This document shows, piece by piece, positions 1 to 7,554 of a stretch of 64,000 nt of DNA. The stretch covers positions 1 to 64,000 of the forward strand of contig NZ_JBIWCW010000008.1 in the NCBI RefSeq assembly GCF_044761665.1, given 5' to 3'. The notes beneath the pieces are model-generated. The model worked only from the letters and a program-made list of their open reading frames with translations, had not been told where the DNA came from and did no database searches. Position numbers and translations under genes: made by a program. Each line of letters begins with the position of its first letter. Positions within the stretch are counted from its first letter, which is position 1. Source of the DNA: Peribacillus sp044761665 (GTDB lineage: Bacteria; Bacillota; Bacilli; Bacillales; DSM-1321).

Positions 1-94
1 AAAACTACGTCAGACTTAAACTGAACCGCCGTATACCGAACGGTACGTACGGTGGTGTGAGAGGTCGGAGGCTAGGCGCCTCCTCCTACTCGAT
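1..94 (+). mobile_element. Group II intron, 3' end (domains V and VI)
   Basis: Positions 26-33 (CCGCCGTA) pair with 48-55 (TACGGTGG), TACC at 34-37 pairs with GGTA at 42-45 around a GAAC loop, and a two-base bulge CG lies at 46-47. This is the fold of group II intron domain V. Domain VI follows: GAGAGG at 59-64 pairs with CCT (85-87) and CTC (89-91), leaving A88 bulged as the branch-point adenosine. An inner stem GGAGGC/GCCTCC closes it. The 3' splice boundary would be near 93-94. The reverse transcriptase and 5' part would lie left of the window. The resemblance to bacterial class C introns is from memory. Confidence 0.85.
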
Positions 95-536
95 TCCTAA
101 TCGGAAAATATGGAAATATCCTTCACAAGCAGAGTACTCGTATAGGCTTCTATGGACCTAAGAGGTACTATACAAAGGTTTGAATCATTGGCTATATTCT
201 ATACTCATATAAATCATGGAAAGAACACAGCTATGAGCGGAAAGGGTAAAGTTGTCTACCTCCATCTGTTCTAAAAGATTAATGGATAAATGCGTGAATA
301 ATAAAGATGACAGAATAAATTCATCTTCTTCAAACCAAATATCGACACTTTAAATGAGGGAGCGGTCCTATTCCAAAGCCGTCTTGAAAAAATCAATAGC
401 TGTTTTTCAACAAAAAGGCTAAAAATGACTGAAAAACTCTTAAGTTTCCTTTGCAAAAAGTGACACACTTTCTACTATCAGGTACGTTATACTTTTTGCT
501 AGTGGAAGGTTAGATTCTAAAAGGAGGGGTGAGTGT
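95..536. other. Intergenic region upstream of spoIIGA
   Basis: About 440 bases between the intron end and spoIIGA with no convincing gene. In relatives this follows ftsZ, which would lie left of the window. The short open frames here show no family resemblance. The proximal end carries the spoIIG promoter (see 460-493). An ATCGACA at 350-356 and a TTCAACA near 405 are one mismatch from the Spo0A box in reverse orientation and are only suggestive. Confidence 0.5.
460..493 (+). promoter_or_regulatory. spoIIG promoter with 22-bp spacer
   Basis: GTGACA at 460-465 and TATACT at 488-493 are separated by exactly 22 bp. The B. subtilis spoIIG promoter is the known case of a sigma-A promoter with a 22-bp spacer that is activated by phosphorylated Spo0A. 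The same geometry here suggests the same mode of control. The assignment rests on position and spacing. Confidence 0.7.
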
Positions 537-1463
537 TTGACCTTATATTTAGATGTGATTTGGTTGTTGAATTGGTTATTTGACTGCCTCCTCTTATATT
601 GGACCGCAATCATTCTCAAACGGCGGGTCGCCCTTTGGCGGGTTTGTGCCGGCGGGCTGATAGGTTCTCTAATCATCGTATTGTCATTTACCCCTTTTTA
701 CGCAATGGCTGACCAATTTTATATGAAAATCGCATTTTCTCTTTTTATGGTCCTGGCCACCTTTGGGTTCATCAGATTCAACCTTTTCCTGAAGTCATTA
801 GCCACTTTATACTTTGTCACGTTTTTATCAGGTGGGATCCTCCTTGGACTTCACTATCTATTCGAATATCAAATCGTTTCCAAAAACCCTGGTCAATATG
901 CCGGAATCAATCGTTTTGGTGACCCCGTCAGCTGGATTTTTGTGATGGTTGGCTTCCCGCTTGCCTGGCAATTTTCCAAGCGTACTCTAGAAGGAATGGA
1001 GATGACAAAACTAAAGCATGAGCAACTGGTGTCAGTCACGGTAAGAGTATCAGAGTTTGAAGGGACTTTTCAGGGGCTTGTGGACAGTGGGAATCAATTA
1101 TATGATCCAATAACCCGTTCGCCTGTTATGATCATTTCACTTTCTGGAGAGGAAGCTGGAATCCCTGCGGATATGGTTGAATTGTTCAAGAATCCTGACA
1201 TCCTGGTCCGGCAGGAAGAACAGCCTGAATATACATGGACGGGCCGTATGCGCGTAATACCATATAAAGTGGTGGGGCATGAACATCAATTGCTAACGGC
1301 CATCAAGCCGGACTTCATTAAAATCTCCCAAGGGGAAAATGAGTATCAAGTCAAGCAGGGCCTTGTGTCGTTTACTTTTCAACAACTTTCTGCAGACAAT
1401 AGCTATCAATCTATCGTCCATCCAAAAATGTTAACCGGGATTCCGGTGAAAACTGCCTCATAA
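537..1463 (+). CDS. spoIIGA: Sporulation sigma-E factor processing peptidase SpoIIGA
   Basis: A 308-residue membrane aspartic protease that removes the pro-sequence of sigma E in the mother cell. The N-terminal half (about residues 5-150) is a run of hydrophobic segments, fitting the polytopic domain. The C-terminal half carries the protease motif LVDSGNQ with the catalytic aspartate at residue 183. The start is TTG at 537, seven bases after a strong AAGGAGGGG ribosome site. Its substrate gene sigE begins 57 bases downstream, so the two form the spoIIG operon. Family assignment is firm. Confidence 0.95.
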   Translation: MTLYLDVIWLLNWLFDCLLLYWTAIILKRRVALWRVCAGGLIGSLIIVLSFTPFYAMADQFYMKIAFSLFMVLATFGFIRFNLFLKSLATLYFVTFLSGGILLGLHYLFEYQIVSKNPGQYAGINRFGDPVSWIFVMVGFPLAWQFSKRTLEGMEMTKLKHEQLVSVTVRVSEFEGTFQGLVDSGNQLYDPITRSPVMIISLSGEEAGIPADMVELFKNPDILVRQEEQPEYTWTGRMRVIPYKVVGHEHQLLTAIKPDFIKISQGENEYQVKQGLVSFTFQQLSADNSYQSIVHPKMLTGIPVKTAS

Positions 1464-1520
1464 CATATTGCTCTTTCAAATTGGCTCCACAATTCGTCTA
1501 TTTTAGAAGGGAGAATTATT

Positions 1521-2240
1521 TTGAAGAAACTTATTCTTCGGCTCACCTATTTTTGGTACAAACTCTTGTTCAAGCTCGGATTGAAGACGGACGAAATATT
1601 TTATATAGGAGGAAGTGAGGCGCTCCCGCCCCCACTTTCAAAAGAAGAAGAGGCAATATTGATCAATAAGTTACCAAAGGGTGATGAAGCTGCACGCTCT
1701 ATCTTAATCGAGAGGAATCTAAGGCTTGTCGTCTATATTGCAAGGAAATTTGAGAATACGGGAATCAATATCGAAGATCTAATTAGCATTGGGACCATTG
1801 GCTTGATTAAGGCAGTCAATACATTTAATCCTGAGAAAAAAATTAAACTGGCTACATATGCCTCGAGATGTATCGAGAATGAAATATTAATGTATTTGAG
1901 GAGAAACAATAAAATTCGTTCAGAAGTGTCTTTTGATGAACCTTTGAATATCGATTGGGATGGAAACGAACTTCTCCTTTCCGATGTTCTTGGCACGGAT
2001 GATGACATCATTACAAAGGATCTTGAGGCGAATGTGGACCGGAAATTATTAACCAAAGCATTGACGCAGCTCTCTGATCGCGAAAAGCAGATTATGGAAC
2101 TTCGATTCGGACTAGCTGGCGGAGAAGAAAAAACGCAAAAGGATGTTGCGGATATGCTTGGAATTTCCCAATCTTATATTTCACGGTTGGAAAAAAGGAT
2201 TATTAAAAGGCTAAGAAAAGAATTTAATAAAATGGTGTAA
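1521..2240 (+). CDS. sigE: RNA polymerase sporulation sigma factor E (pro-sigma E)
   Basis: 239 residues, the same length as B. subtilis pro-sigma E, with near-identical regions 2 to 4. The amphipathic N-terminal pro-sequence (roughly residues 1-27) is present, followed by EALPPPLSKEEE. Region 2 contains RNLRLVVYIARKFENTGI, and region 4 ends in a helix-turn-helix (GISQSYISRLEKR). The start is TTG at 1521 after AGAAGGGAG. It directs early mother-cell transcription once SpoIIGA cleaves it. Co-transcribed with spoIIGA from the 460-493 promoter. Confidence 0.97.
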   Translation: MKKLILRLTYFWYKLLFKLGLKTDEIFYIGGSEALPPPLSKEEEAILINKLPKGDEAARSILIERNLRLVVYIARKFENTGINIEDLISIGTIGLIKAVNTFNPEKKIKLATYASRCIENEILMYLRRNNKIRSEVSFDEPLNIDWDGNELLLSDVLGTDDDIITKDLEANVDRKLLTKALTQLSDREKQIMELRFGLAGGEEKTQKDVADMLGISQSYISRLEKRIIKRLRKEFNKMV

Positions 2241-2326
2241 AAAATAAGTTCGGTGAAAAGCTTTTGAAATCGTGCTTTCTCGTACTTTGATGAAGAGTGT
2301 TTTCGATTTTATTGAAAATACCGCAT

Positions 2327-2355
2327 GCATATTTTTTTCTCCCGCGGAAATACTG
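2327..2355 (+). promoter_or_regulatory. Sigma-F/sigma-G type promoter of sigG
   Basis: GCATA at 2327-2331 and GGAAATACTG at 2346-2355 match the forespore consensus (GYWTA, then GGNNANAHTR), with a 14-bp gap. The site sits 37 bases before the sigG start. In B. subtilis sigG is transcribed by sigma F and then by itself. The match is by eye. Confidence 0.7.
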
Positions 2356-2391
2356 TTTTTTGTACAGCACTCCTGTGAGGAGGGAAGAATT

Positions 2392-3171
2392 TTGTCTCGT
2401 AATAAGGTTGAAATCTGCGGTGTGGATACATCGAAATTACCGGTTTTGAAAAATGATGAAATGAGAAAACTCTTTAAAGAATTGCAAGGTGGCGAGCTTT
2501 CAGCAAGAGAAAAACTGGTAAACGGGAATCTTCGACTCGTTTTAAGCGTGATTCAACGCTTTAACAATCGGGGAGAATATGTAGATGATCTATTTCAGGT
2601 AGGCTGTATAGGGTTGATGAAATCGATAGATAATTTTGATTTGGGCCAGAATGTTAAGTTTTCAACGTATGCTGTACCAATGATTATTGGAGAAATCAGA
2701 AGGTATCTTCGTGATAATAATCCAATACGTGTTTCCCGTTCTTTAAGAGACATTGCTTATAAAGCATTGCAGGTTAAGGAAAAGTTGATAAGCCAGACTC
2801 TACGTGAACCCACAGCGGAAGAAATCGCCAAAGTGCTAGGGTTGCCACACGAAGAAATTGTTTTCGCGCTAGATGCAATACAAGATCCAGTATCACTTTT
2901 CGAACCGATTTATAATGATGGTGGAGACCCGATTTATGTACTCGACCAATTAAGTGATGAGAAGAATAAAGATAGTACCTGGATTGATGAGATAGCCATA
3001 AACGAAGGAATGAGAAGGTTGAATGACCGTGAGAAAATGATCCTTCGTAAGCGTTTTTTCCAAGGAAAGACCCAAATGGAGGTAGCCGATGAAATCGGTA
3101 TTTCACAAGCGCAGGTCTCACGATTGGAAAAGGCCGCAATCAAACAAATGAATAAAAATATCCAACAGTAA
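2392..3171 (+). CDS. sigG: RNA polymerase sporulation sigma factor G
   Basis: 259 residues, late forespore sigma factor. The sequence begins MSRNKVEICGVDTSKL as in B. subtilis and carries sigma-70 region 2 (RNLRLVLS-like helix, DDLFQVGCIGLMKSIDNF) and a region 4 helix-turn-helix (EIGISQAQVSRLEKAA). The frame is open upstream to 2272, but the TTG at 2392 is preferred: it follows a GAGGAGGG ribosome site, gives the family N-terminus, and lies downstream of the forespore promoter at 2327-2355. Separate timing from sigE is therefore likely. Confidence 0.96.
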   Translation: MSRNKVEICGVDTSKLPVLKNDEMRKLFKELQGGELSAREKLVNGNLRLVLSVIQRFNNRGEYVDDLFQVGCIGLMKSIDNFDLGQNVKFSTYAVPMIIGEIRRYLRDNNPIRVSRSLRDIAYKALQVKEKLISQTLREPTAEEIAKVLGLPHEEIVFALDAIQDPVSLFEPIYNDGGDPIYVLDQLSDEKNKDSTWIDEIAINEGMRRLNDREKMILRKRFFQGKTQMEVADEIGISQAQVSRLEKAAIKQMNKNIQQ

Positions 3172-3382
3172 AAGCTGAGTACGAGTAAAGGTTGATTGAA
3201 GCGGGTGAGGAGGAATTTCTTGCCCGCCACCAATCGGCAAACTACCGTAGCGGCTTTTTTAGTATGTGTAAGACCAACGAAAGAGTACCTTTATTTCCTG
3301 ATTCTTTCATTCTTACGTGAATCATGTCATATACATGAAAGTAGGTTTTTATCTGGAGAAAGATCATGAGGAGCTGAATGGC

Positions 3383-3652
3383 GTGACTAGAATTTCCGAA
3401 TTTCAAATTAAGGATATCGTCAATATAGCTGATGGGAAGAAATTGGGGAATATGACGGATTTAGAAATCAACACGGGAACGGGAAAAATTGAAGCGATTA
3501 TTGTTTCGAACGGTACTAGATTAATGGGTTTTTTCGGAAGGGAGCAAGATATCGTCATTCCTTGGCAAAAAATTAAAAAAATTGGGGCGGATGTCATCCT
3601 TGTTGAACATCAGACGGTATTTCAAACAGAACTGAAAGATGAACGGTTATAA
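3383..3652 (+). CDS. ylmC: YlmC/YmxH family PRC-barrel sporulation protein
   Basis: 89 residues forming a single PRC-barrel-like domain (RISEFQIKDIV, then GKIEAIIV, GFFGREQDIVIPW). This family is conserved in endospore formers, and its biochemical role is not settled. The open frame extends upstream to 3317, but GTG at 3383 is chosen because it follows an ATGAGGAG ribosome site and yields the family N-terminus. In B. subtilis an ABC-protein gene (ylmA) lies between sigG and ylmC. It is absent here. Confidence 0.85.
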   Translation: MTRISEFQIKDIVNIADGKKLGNMTDLEINTGTGKIEAIIVSNGTRLMGFFGREQDIVIPWQKIKKIGADVILVEHQTVFQTELKDERL

Positions 3653-3709
3653 GGGGTACTAGAAGCAAATATATGATACACTAAACTAAAAATAAAGAGG
3701 TATGAATGC

Positions 3710-4543
3710 ATGAAAGAACCATTTGTTTTAGTTGAAGACCAATATTTGCTTGTTGATAGCTGGAGGCAACATAATCTCCAGCTTGTCGCGGGCTTTTCCA
3801 CGAAAAATGGGGGAGTCAGTTCTGGCTCTTATAAAACTTTGAATACCGGATTCCATGTTGGGGATAAGGTGGAGGATGTACAGGAAAACCGCCGAATTCT
3901 GGCAGACAAGCTCTCTTTTCCTCTGGATCATTGGGTAGGGGCCGAGCAGACCCATGAAACGAATATCCAGCAAGTGACGCCTCTAGATTGTGGGAAAGGC
4001 GCTGCCGATTACCCTTCTAGCTTCAAAGCAACAGACGGGTTTTATACAAAGGATAAAAATGTCTTGTTAACCCTTTGTTATGCAGATTGTGTACCTCTAT
4101 ACTTTATGGCTCCTGCACATGGAATCGTAGGGGTGGCACATGCTGGTTGGAAGGGAACGGTCCATGGTATAGCGCGGAAAATGGTAGAGGCATGGAAGCG
4201 TGAAGGGGTAAAACCGTCGGAAATTTTTTCCATAATCGGACCATCCATTTGTCCAGACTGCTATGTTGTAGATGATAAAGTCATAGATTTAGTGCGAAAT
4301 TTGCTGGAAGAAAATGACGAGAAGCCCTATAATTTAATTAGTGAAGGGCAATATCAACTAGATCTTAAGCGCCTTAATGCAATGATCATGGAGAAATCCG
4401 GGATTCCAAAGGATCAGATTGCTGTAACTTCATATTGTACAAGCTGTCATGATGATTTATTTTTTTCACATCGTCGTGATAACGGGGAAACTGGTAGATT
4501 GCTGAGCTTTATTGGTTGGAAGGGGGATCTTGGGAAGCAATGA
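3710..4543 (+). CDS. pgeF: Peptidoglycan editing factor / purine nucleoside phosphorylase PgeF (YlmD)
   Basis: 277 residues of the DUF152 'laccase domain' family. Metal-binding and active-site residues are visible in VGAEQTHETN, LCYADCVPLYF, VAHAGWKGTVHG and GPSICPDCYVV. Family members have been described as multi-copper-oxidase-like, as purine nucleoside phosphorylase/adenosine deaminase, and as peptidoglycan editing factor in E. coli. Which role applies here cannot be told from sequence. The start ATG at 3710 follows AAAGAGG by nine bases. It overlaps ylmE by the ATGA at 4540-4543. Confidence 0.9.
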   Translation: MKEPFVLVEDQYLLVDSWRQHNLQLVAGFSTKNGGVSSGSYKTLNTGFHVGDKVEDVQENRRILADKLSFPLDHWVGAEQTHETNIQQVTPLDCGKGAADYPSSFKATDGFYTKDKNVLLTLCYADCVPLYFMAPAHGIVGVAHAGWKGTVHGIARKMVEAWKREGVKPSEIFSIIGPSICPDCYVVDDKVIDLVRNLLEENDEKPYNLISEGQYQLDLKRLNAMIMEKSGIPKDQIAVTSYCTSCHDDLFFSHRRDNGETGRLLSFIGWKGDLGKQ

Positions 4544-5217
4544 AAGTAGCGGAAAATCTAAAGAACATCGAAGAAAAGATAAATGAAGCCTGCAAGAATA
4601 GTGGCAGGCATCGTGAAGATATTAAATTAATCGGCGTTACAAAATATGTTTCCATCGAGAGAGCACAAGAGGCATTGGAAGCGGGTGTCACTGATTTAGG
4701 TGAAAATCGTGATCAAGGCTTATTAGATAAATACGAAGTGTTGAAGGATGTACCGAACTGGCACTATATCGGCTCCATGCAGACACGTAAAGTTAAGAAT
4801 GTCATTGACAAAATTTCCTATATTCATTCACTAGATCGTGTATCTTTGGCGGAAGAAATACAAAAACGTTCAAAGCAGCCGATAAACTGTTTAGTTCAGG
4901 TTAATGTTTCGGGTGAAGAGTCTAAACATGGCTTGGATCCAGAAGGGACGCTTGACTTCATTAAGGAGCTAGCGGGATTTGATAAGGTGAAGGTTGCGGG
5001 CTTAATGACAATGGCACCCTTTACGGATGACGAACAAGTACTCCGAGGTTGCTTCCGTAAATTAAAAAAACTCCAAGTGGAAATTCAAAAAGCGGAATTG
5101 TCTCATGCTCCATGCAAGGAATTGTCCATGGGAATGTCTAATGATTTTATGGTTGCCATCGAGGAAGGATCTACCATGATTCGGATTGGTACTGCACTAG
5201 TTGGCGAAGAATTATAA
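4540..5217 (+). CDS. ylmE: YggS/PLPBP family pyridoxal phosphate homeostasis protein
   Basis: 225 residues, single-domain PLP-binding TIM-barrel-like protein related to alanine racemase N-domain but non-catalytic in known cases. The PLP lysine is in GVTKYVS (K35). The C-terminal phosphate-binding pattern ELSMGMSNDF...EGSTMIRIGTALVG is intact. The open frame begins at 4516, but ATG at 4540 overlaps the pgeF stop (ATGA) and gives the family N-terminus. The neighbourhood pgeF-ylmE-sepF-ylmG is conserved across Firmicutes and is linked to division. Confidence 0.92.
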   Translation: MKVAENLKNIEEKINEACKNSGRHREDIKLIGVTKYVSIERAQEALEAGVTDLGENRDQGLLDKYEVLKDVPNWHYIGSMQTRKVKNVIDKISYIHSLDRVSLAEEIQKRSKQPINCLVQVNVSGEESKHGLDPEGTLDFIKELAGFDKVKVAGLMTMAPFTDDEQVLRGCFRKLKKLQVEIQKAELSHAPCKELSMGMSNDFMVAIEEGSTMIRIGTALVGEEL

Positions 5218-5230
5218 GGAGGTACGTAAA

Positions 5231-5698
5231 ATGTCATTCGTATCAAAATTCAAATCCTATTTCGCGCTGGATGATGAGTATGAATATAAGGAAGAAGTGG
5301 TGGAAGAAGAAGAGATGGAACGTAAATCCGCAAAGCCTGCTAAACAGCAGCCACAACCTGCGACAACAGGAAATAACTCAAATCAAAATATAGTAAGTTT
5401 GCAAAGCGTGCAGAAATCTTCTAAAGTAGTATTATTGGAGCCTCGTGCTTATGCAGAAGCTCAGGATGTCGCCGACCATTTGAAAAACCGTCGTGCAGTC
5501 GTTGTGAATCTTCAGCGAATCCCACATGATCAAGGAAAGCGGATTATCGACTTTTTAAGTGGAACTGTTTATGCAATCAGTGGGGATATTCAAAAAATCG
5601 GTACAGATATATTCTTGTGTACTCCGGATAACGTCGATGTTTCCGGTAATATTACCGGTTTTGAAGTCGATAAGGAGTATGAAGAAACGAGGTGGTAA
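5231..5698 (+). CDS. sepF: Cell division protein SepF
   Basis: 155 residues. It binds FtsZ and tethers it to the membrane, forming rings that shape the septum. An N-terminal amphipathic membrane-binding helix (MSFVSKFKSYFALDDE) is followed by an acidic and Gln/Pro-rich linker (about residues 20-65). The SepF domain follows (VVLLEPRAYAEAQDVADHL ... RRAVVVNLQRI). The start ATG at 5231 follows AAGGAGGT. The frame open from 5201 is an extension with no support. Confidence 0.95.
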   Translation: MSFVSKFKSYFALDDEYEYKEEVVEEEEMERKSAKPAKQQPQPATTGNNSNQNIVSLQSVQKSSKVVLLEPRAYAEAQDVADHLKNRRAVVVNLQRIPHDQGKRIIDFLSGTVYAISGDIQKIGTDIFLCTPDNVDVSGNITGFEVDKEYEETRW

Positions 5699-5704
5699 TT
5701 GTTA

Positions 5705-5971
5705 ATGGCTCTTTTGCTTCAAGGATTATATTATTTAGTTGAAATTTATTCAATGGCATTAATCGTTTACATATTAATGTCGTGGTTCCCTAATGCACGG
5801 GAAACATCAATCGGTCAATTCCTGGTAAAGATTTGCGAGCCCTACTTAGAACCGTTCAGAAAATTCATCCCGCCACTTGGCATGATCGATATTTCGCCGC
5901 TTGTGGCCTTGTTGGTGCTTAATTTTGCGAAGAATTATGGGATTTATTATCTGCAAACCCTATTCGTATGA
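5705..5971 (+). CDS. ylmG: YggT family membrane protein YlmG
   Basis: 88 residues with two transmembrane helices (about residues 2-25 and 62-82) flanking the family motif SWFPNARE...PYLEPFRKFIPPLGMIDISP. YggT proteins are small membrane proteins next to sepF in many bacteria, with a suggested but not well defined link to division. A TTG at 5699 is possible, but ATG at 5705 has better spacing (nine bases) to GAGGTGG at 5689-5695, inside the end of sepF. Confidence 0.88.
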   Translation: MALLLQGLYYLVEIYSMALIVYILMSWFPNARETSIGQFLVKICEPYLEPFRKFIPPLGMIDISPLVALLVLNFAKNYGIYYLQTLFV

Positions 5972-6015
5972 TTTGAAGTTCATATTCGGTCGTGCAATAA
6001 TGATTCTGCTGGGAC

Positions 6016-6047
6016 CTACACAGCTGGGTGGATTCTTGGCTGTGTAG
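6016..6047. repeat. 9-bp inverted repeat before ylmH
   Basis: CTACACAGC at 6016-6024 and GCTGTGTAG at 6039-6047 are perfect inverted copies around a 14-base loop in the short gap between ylmG and ylmH. There is no T-run after it, so it is not a typical terminator. It could be an operator or an mRNA hairpin. Function unknown. Confidence 0.5.
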
Positions 6048-6119
6048 TAGTAACGAAGGTGTATGGTTATTATCTTATGTACAACCATTCATCCAAATGT
6101 AAGGAGCATGTATACAAAC

Positions 6120-6893
6120 ATGAGTATTTATCAACATTTCAGGCCGGAGGAAAAGGAATTCATCGACCAGGCAATGAATTGGATTGACCAGGTCAGAGAT
6201 TCATACGCGCCTAAACTTTCTGATTTTCTGGACCCGCGTCAGCAGGAAATCCTTACTTCCCTAATGGGAAGCAATCAGGATGTGTTGCTGAGATTTAATG
6301 GCGGGAGTGATTTCGTTGAACGCAGGCGAGCCCTCATTTACCCTGATTACTACTCTCCTGAACCATCTGATTTCAATATCTCCTTATACGATATCTCTTA
6401 TCCAAAAAAATTTGTTACACTTGAACATAGGCAAATACTTGGAACCTTGATGTCACTGGGGGTAAAACGTGAAAAATTTGGTGATATTATAGTGACAGAG
6501 GAGCAAATCCAATTAATCGCAGCAGGGGAAATGGATTCATATCTCACTGGGAACCTAGATAAAATAGGCAGTGCTTCCGTAACAATTAAAAAGATTCCAC
6601 TCGAGGACGTCCTTATGGTGAAGGAAAGCTGGGACGAGCAGGTCACCACTGTCAGTTCATTAAGGCTTGATAGTGTACTTTCTGCCGTTCTGAATATTTC
6701 CCGACAAAAAGCCCAGACCTTGATTTCTTCAGGCAAAACTAAGGTGAATTTCAAGCAAACGGAAAACGTTTCAGAAGAATGCCGTGAGGGAGATACTCTT
6801 TCCATCAGAGGTTTTGGCCGATGTAAAATCACTTCAATAGATGGGAAAACCAAAAAGGATAAGTGGAGAATCTCATTAGGTAGGCAAAAATAA
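6120..6893 (+). CDS. ylmH: S4-domain RNA-binding protein YlmH
   Basis: 257 residues. The N-terminal two-thirds has the family pattern (FLDPRQQEIL, RRALIYPDYYSPEPSDF, HRQILGTLMSLGVKREKFGDI). A C-terminal S4 domain starts near residue 180 (LRLDSVLSAVLNISRQKAQ). In B. subtilis, YlmH has been reported to bind the 50S subunit and to substitute for RqcP in ribosome-associated quality control. ATG at 6120 gives the family start (MSIYQHFRPEEKEFIDQA). An in-frame ATG at 6108 lies too close to AAGGAG. rqcH lies in the same window at 26103-27830. Confidence 0.9.
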   Translation: MSIYQHFRPEEKEFIDQAMNWIDQVRDSYAPKLSDFLDPRQQEILTSLMGSNQDVLLRFNGGSDFVERRRALIYPDYYSPEPSDFNISLYDISYPKKFVTLEHRQILGTLMSLGVKREKFGDIIVTEEQIQLIAAGEMDSYLTGNLDKIGSASVTIKKIPLEDVLMVKESWDEQVTTVSSLRLDSVLSAVLNISRQKAQTLISSGKTKVNFKQTENVSEECREGDTLSIRGFGRCKITSIDGKTKKDKWRISLGRQK

Positions 6894-6923
6894 ATTAGTT
6901 GCTAGCAGGATTCATATATTTTT

Positions 6924-6930
6924 TGTCGAA
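6924..6930 (+). promoter_or_regulatory. Candidate Spo0A box upstream of divIVA
   Basis: TGTCGAA is a perfect match to the TGNCGAA core, 49 bases before the divIVA start. A motif this short is expected several times by chance in the window, so support comes only from its position in a promoter region. Confidence 0.3.
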
Positions 6931-6978
6931 TATAGAGTTTTAATGTAAAAGAGTAGAAATTGTTCTGGAGGTGCCACA

Positions 6979-7494
6979 ATGCCCTTAACCCCGATAGATA
7001 TACATAACAAAGAATTTAGTAAAGTATTTCGAGGGTATGATGAAGATGAGGTCAACGAATTTCTTGACCAAGTCATTAAAGATTATGAATTGATTCTAAG
7101 AGAAAAGAAAGAAATGGAAGAAAAGCTGAACGAAACATTTGATCGTTTAGGACATTTCACTACTATTGAGGGCACGCTTAATAAGTCCATCATTGTCGCG
7201 CAGGAAGCGGCAGAGGAATTAAAACGGAATGCCCAAAAAGAAGCCAAATTGATTATCAAGGAAGCAGAGAAGAATGCCGACCGGATTGTCAACGAGTCGC
7301 TTGTGAAAGCTAGGAAAATAGCGATGGATATAGAAGATTTGAAAAAGCAATCGAAGGTATTCCGAACACGTTTTAAAATGCTTGTCGGAGCACAGCTCGA
7401 TTTGTTGGATAACGACGACTGGGATCATCTACTTGAATATGAAGTGGATGCATCTGAAATAGAGTTAAACAATGGTATAGAAGAGGAAAATTAA
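6979..7494 (+). CDS. divIVA: Septum site-determining/polar scaffold protein DivIVA
   Basis: 171 residues. It starts with the membrane-binding DivIVA N-domain (PLTPIDIHNKEFSKVFRGYDEDEVNEFLDQ), which senses negative curvature. A long heptad coiled coil follows (about residues 30-140), then an acidic C-terminal tail. It recruits the Min system to division sites and anchors the chromosome origin at the pole in sporulation. The start follows TCTGGAGGTG. It stands last in the ylm cluster, before the separately promoted ileS. Confidence 0.95.
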   Translation: MPLTPIDIHNKEFSKVFRGYDEDEVNEFLDQVIKDYELILREKKEMEEKLNETFDRLGHFTTIEGTLNKSIIVAQEAAEELKRNAQKEAKLIIKEAEKNADRIVNESLVKARKIAMDIEDLKKQSKVFRTRFKMLVGAQLDLLDNDDWDHLLEYEVDASEIELNNGIEEEN

Positions 7495-7502
7495 ACGTTT
7501 CC

Positions 7503-7532
7503 TTGACTTCAAGCCCTTTTTTCGCATATAAT
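7503..7532 (+). promoter_or_regulatory. Sigma-A promoter of the T-box/ileS transcript
   Basis: TTGACT at 7503-7508 and TATAAT at 7527-7532 with an 18-bp spacer, placed just after divIVA and before the T-box leader. Near-consensus. Confidence 0.75.
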
Positions 7533-7554
7533 TTTTTAACAATACTATTATGAT

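Noticed and set aside
271..468. Possible small gene upstream of spoIIGA
   Set aside because: No ribosome site, unusual composition and it runs into the spoIIG promoter region.
2272..2391. N-terminal extension of the sigG frame
   Set aside because: It contains the forespore promoter and lies before the ribosome site at 2377-2386. The TTG at 2392 gives the family N-terminus.
3225..3265. Terminator after sigG
   Set aside because: The T-run after GCGGC is clear, but the only pairing arms are 3-5 bp and imperfect, so it is not called.
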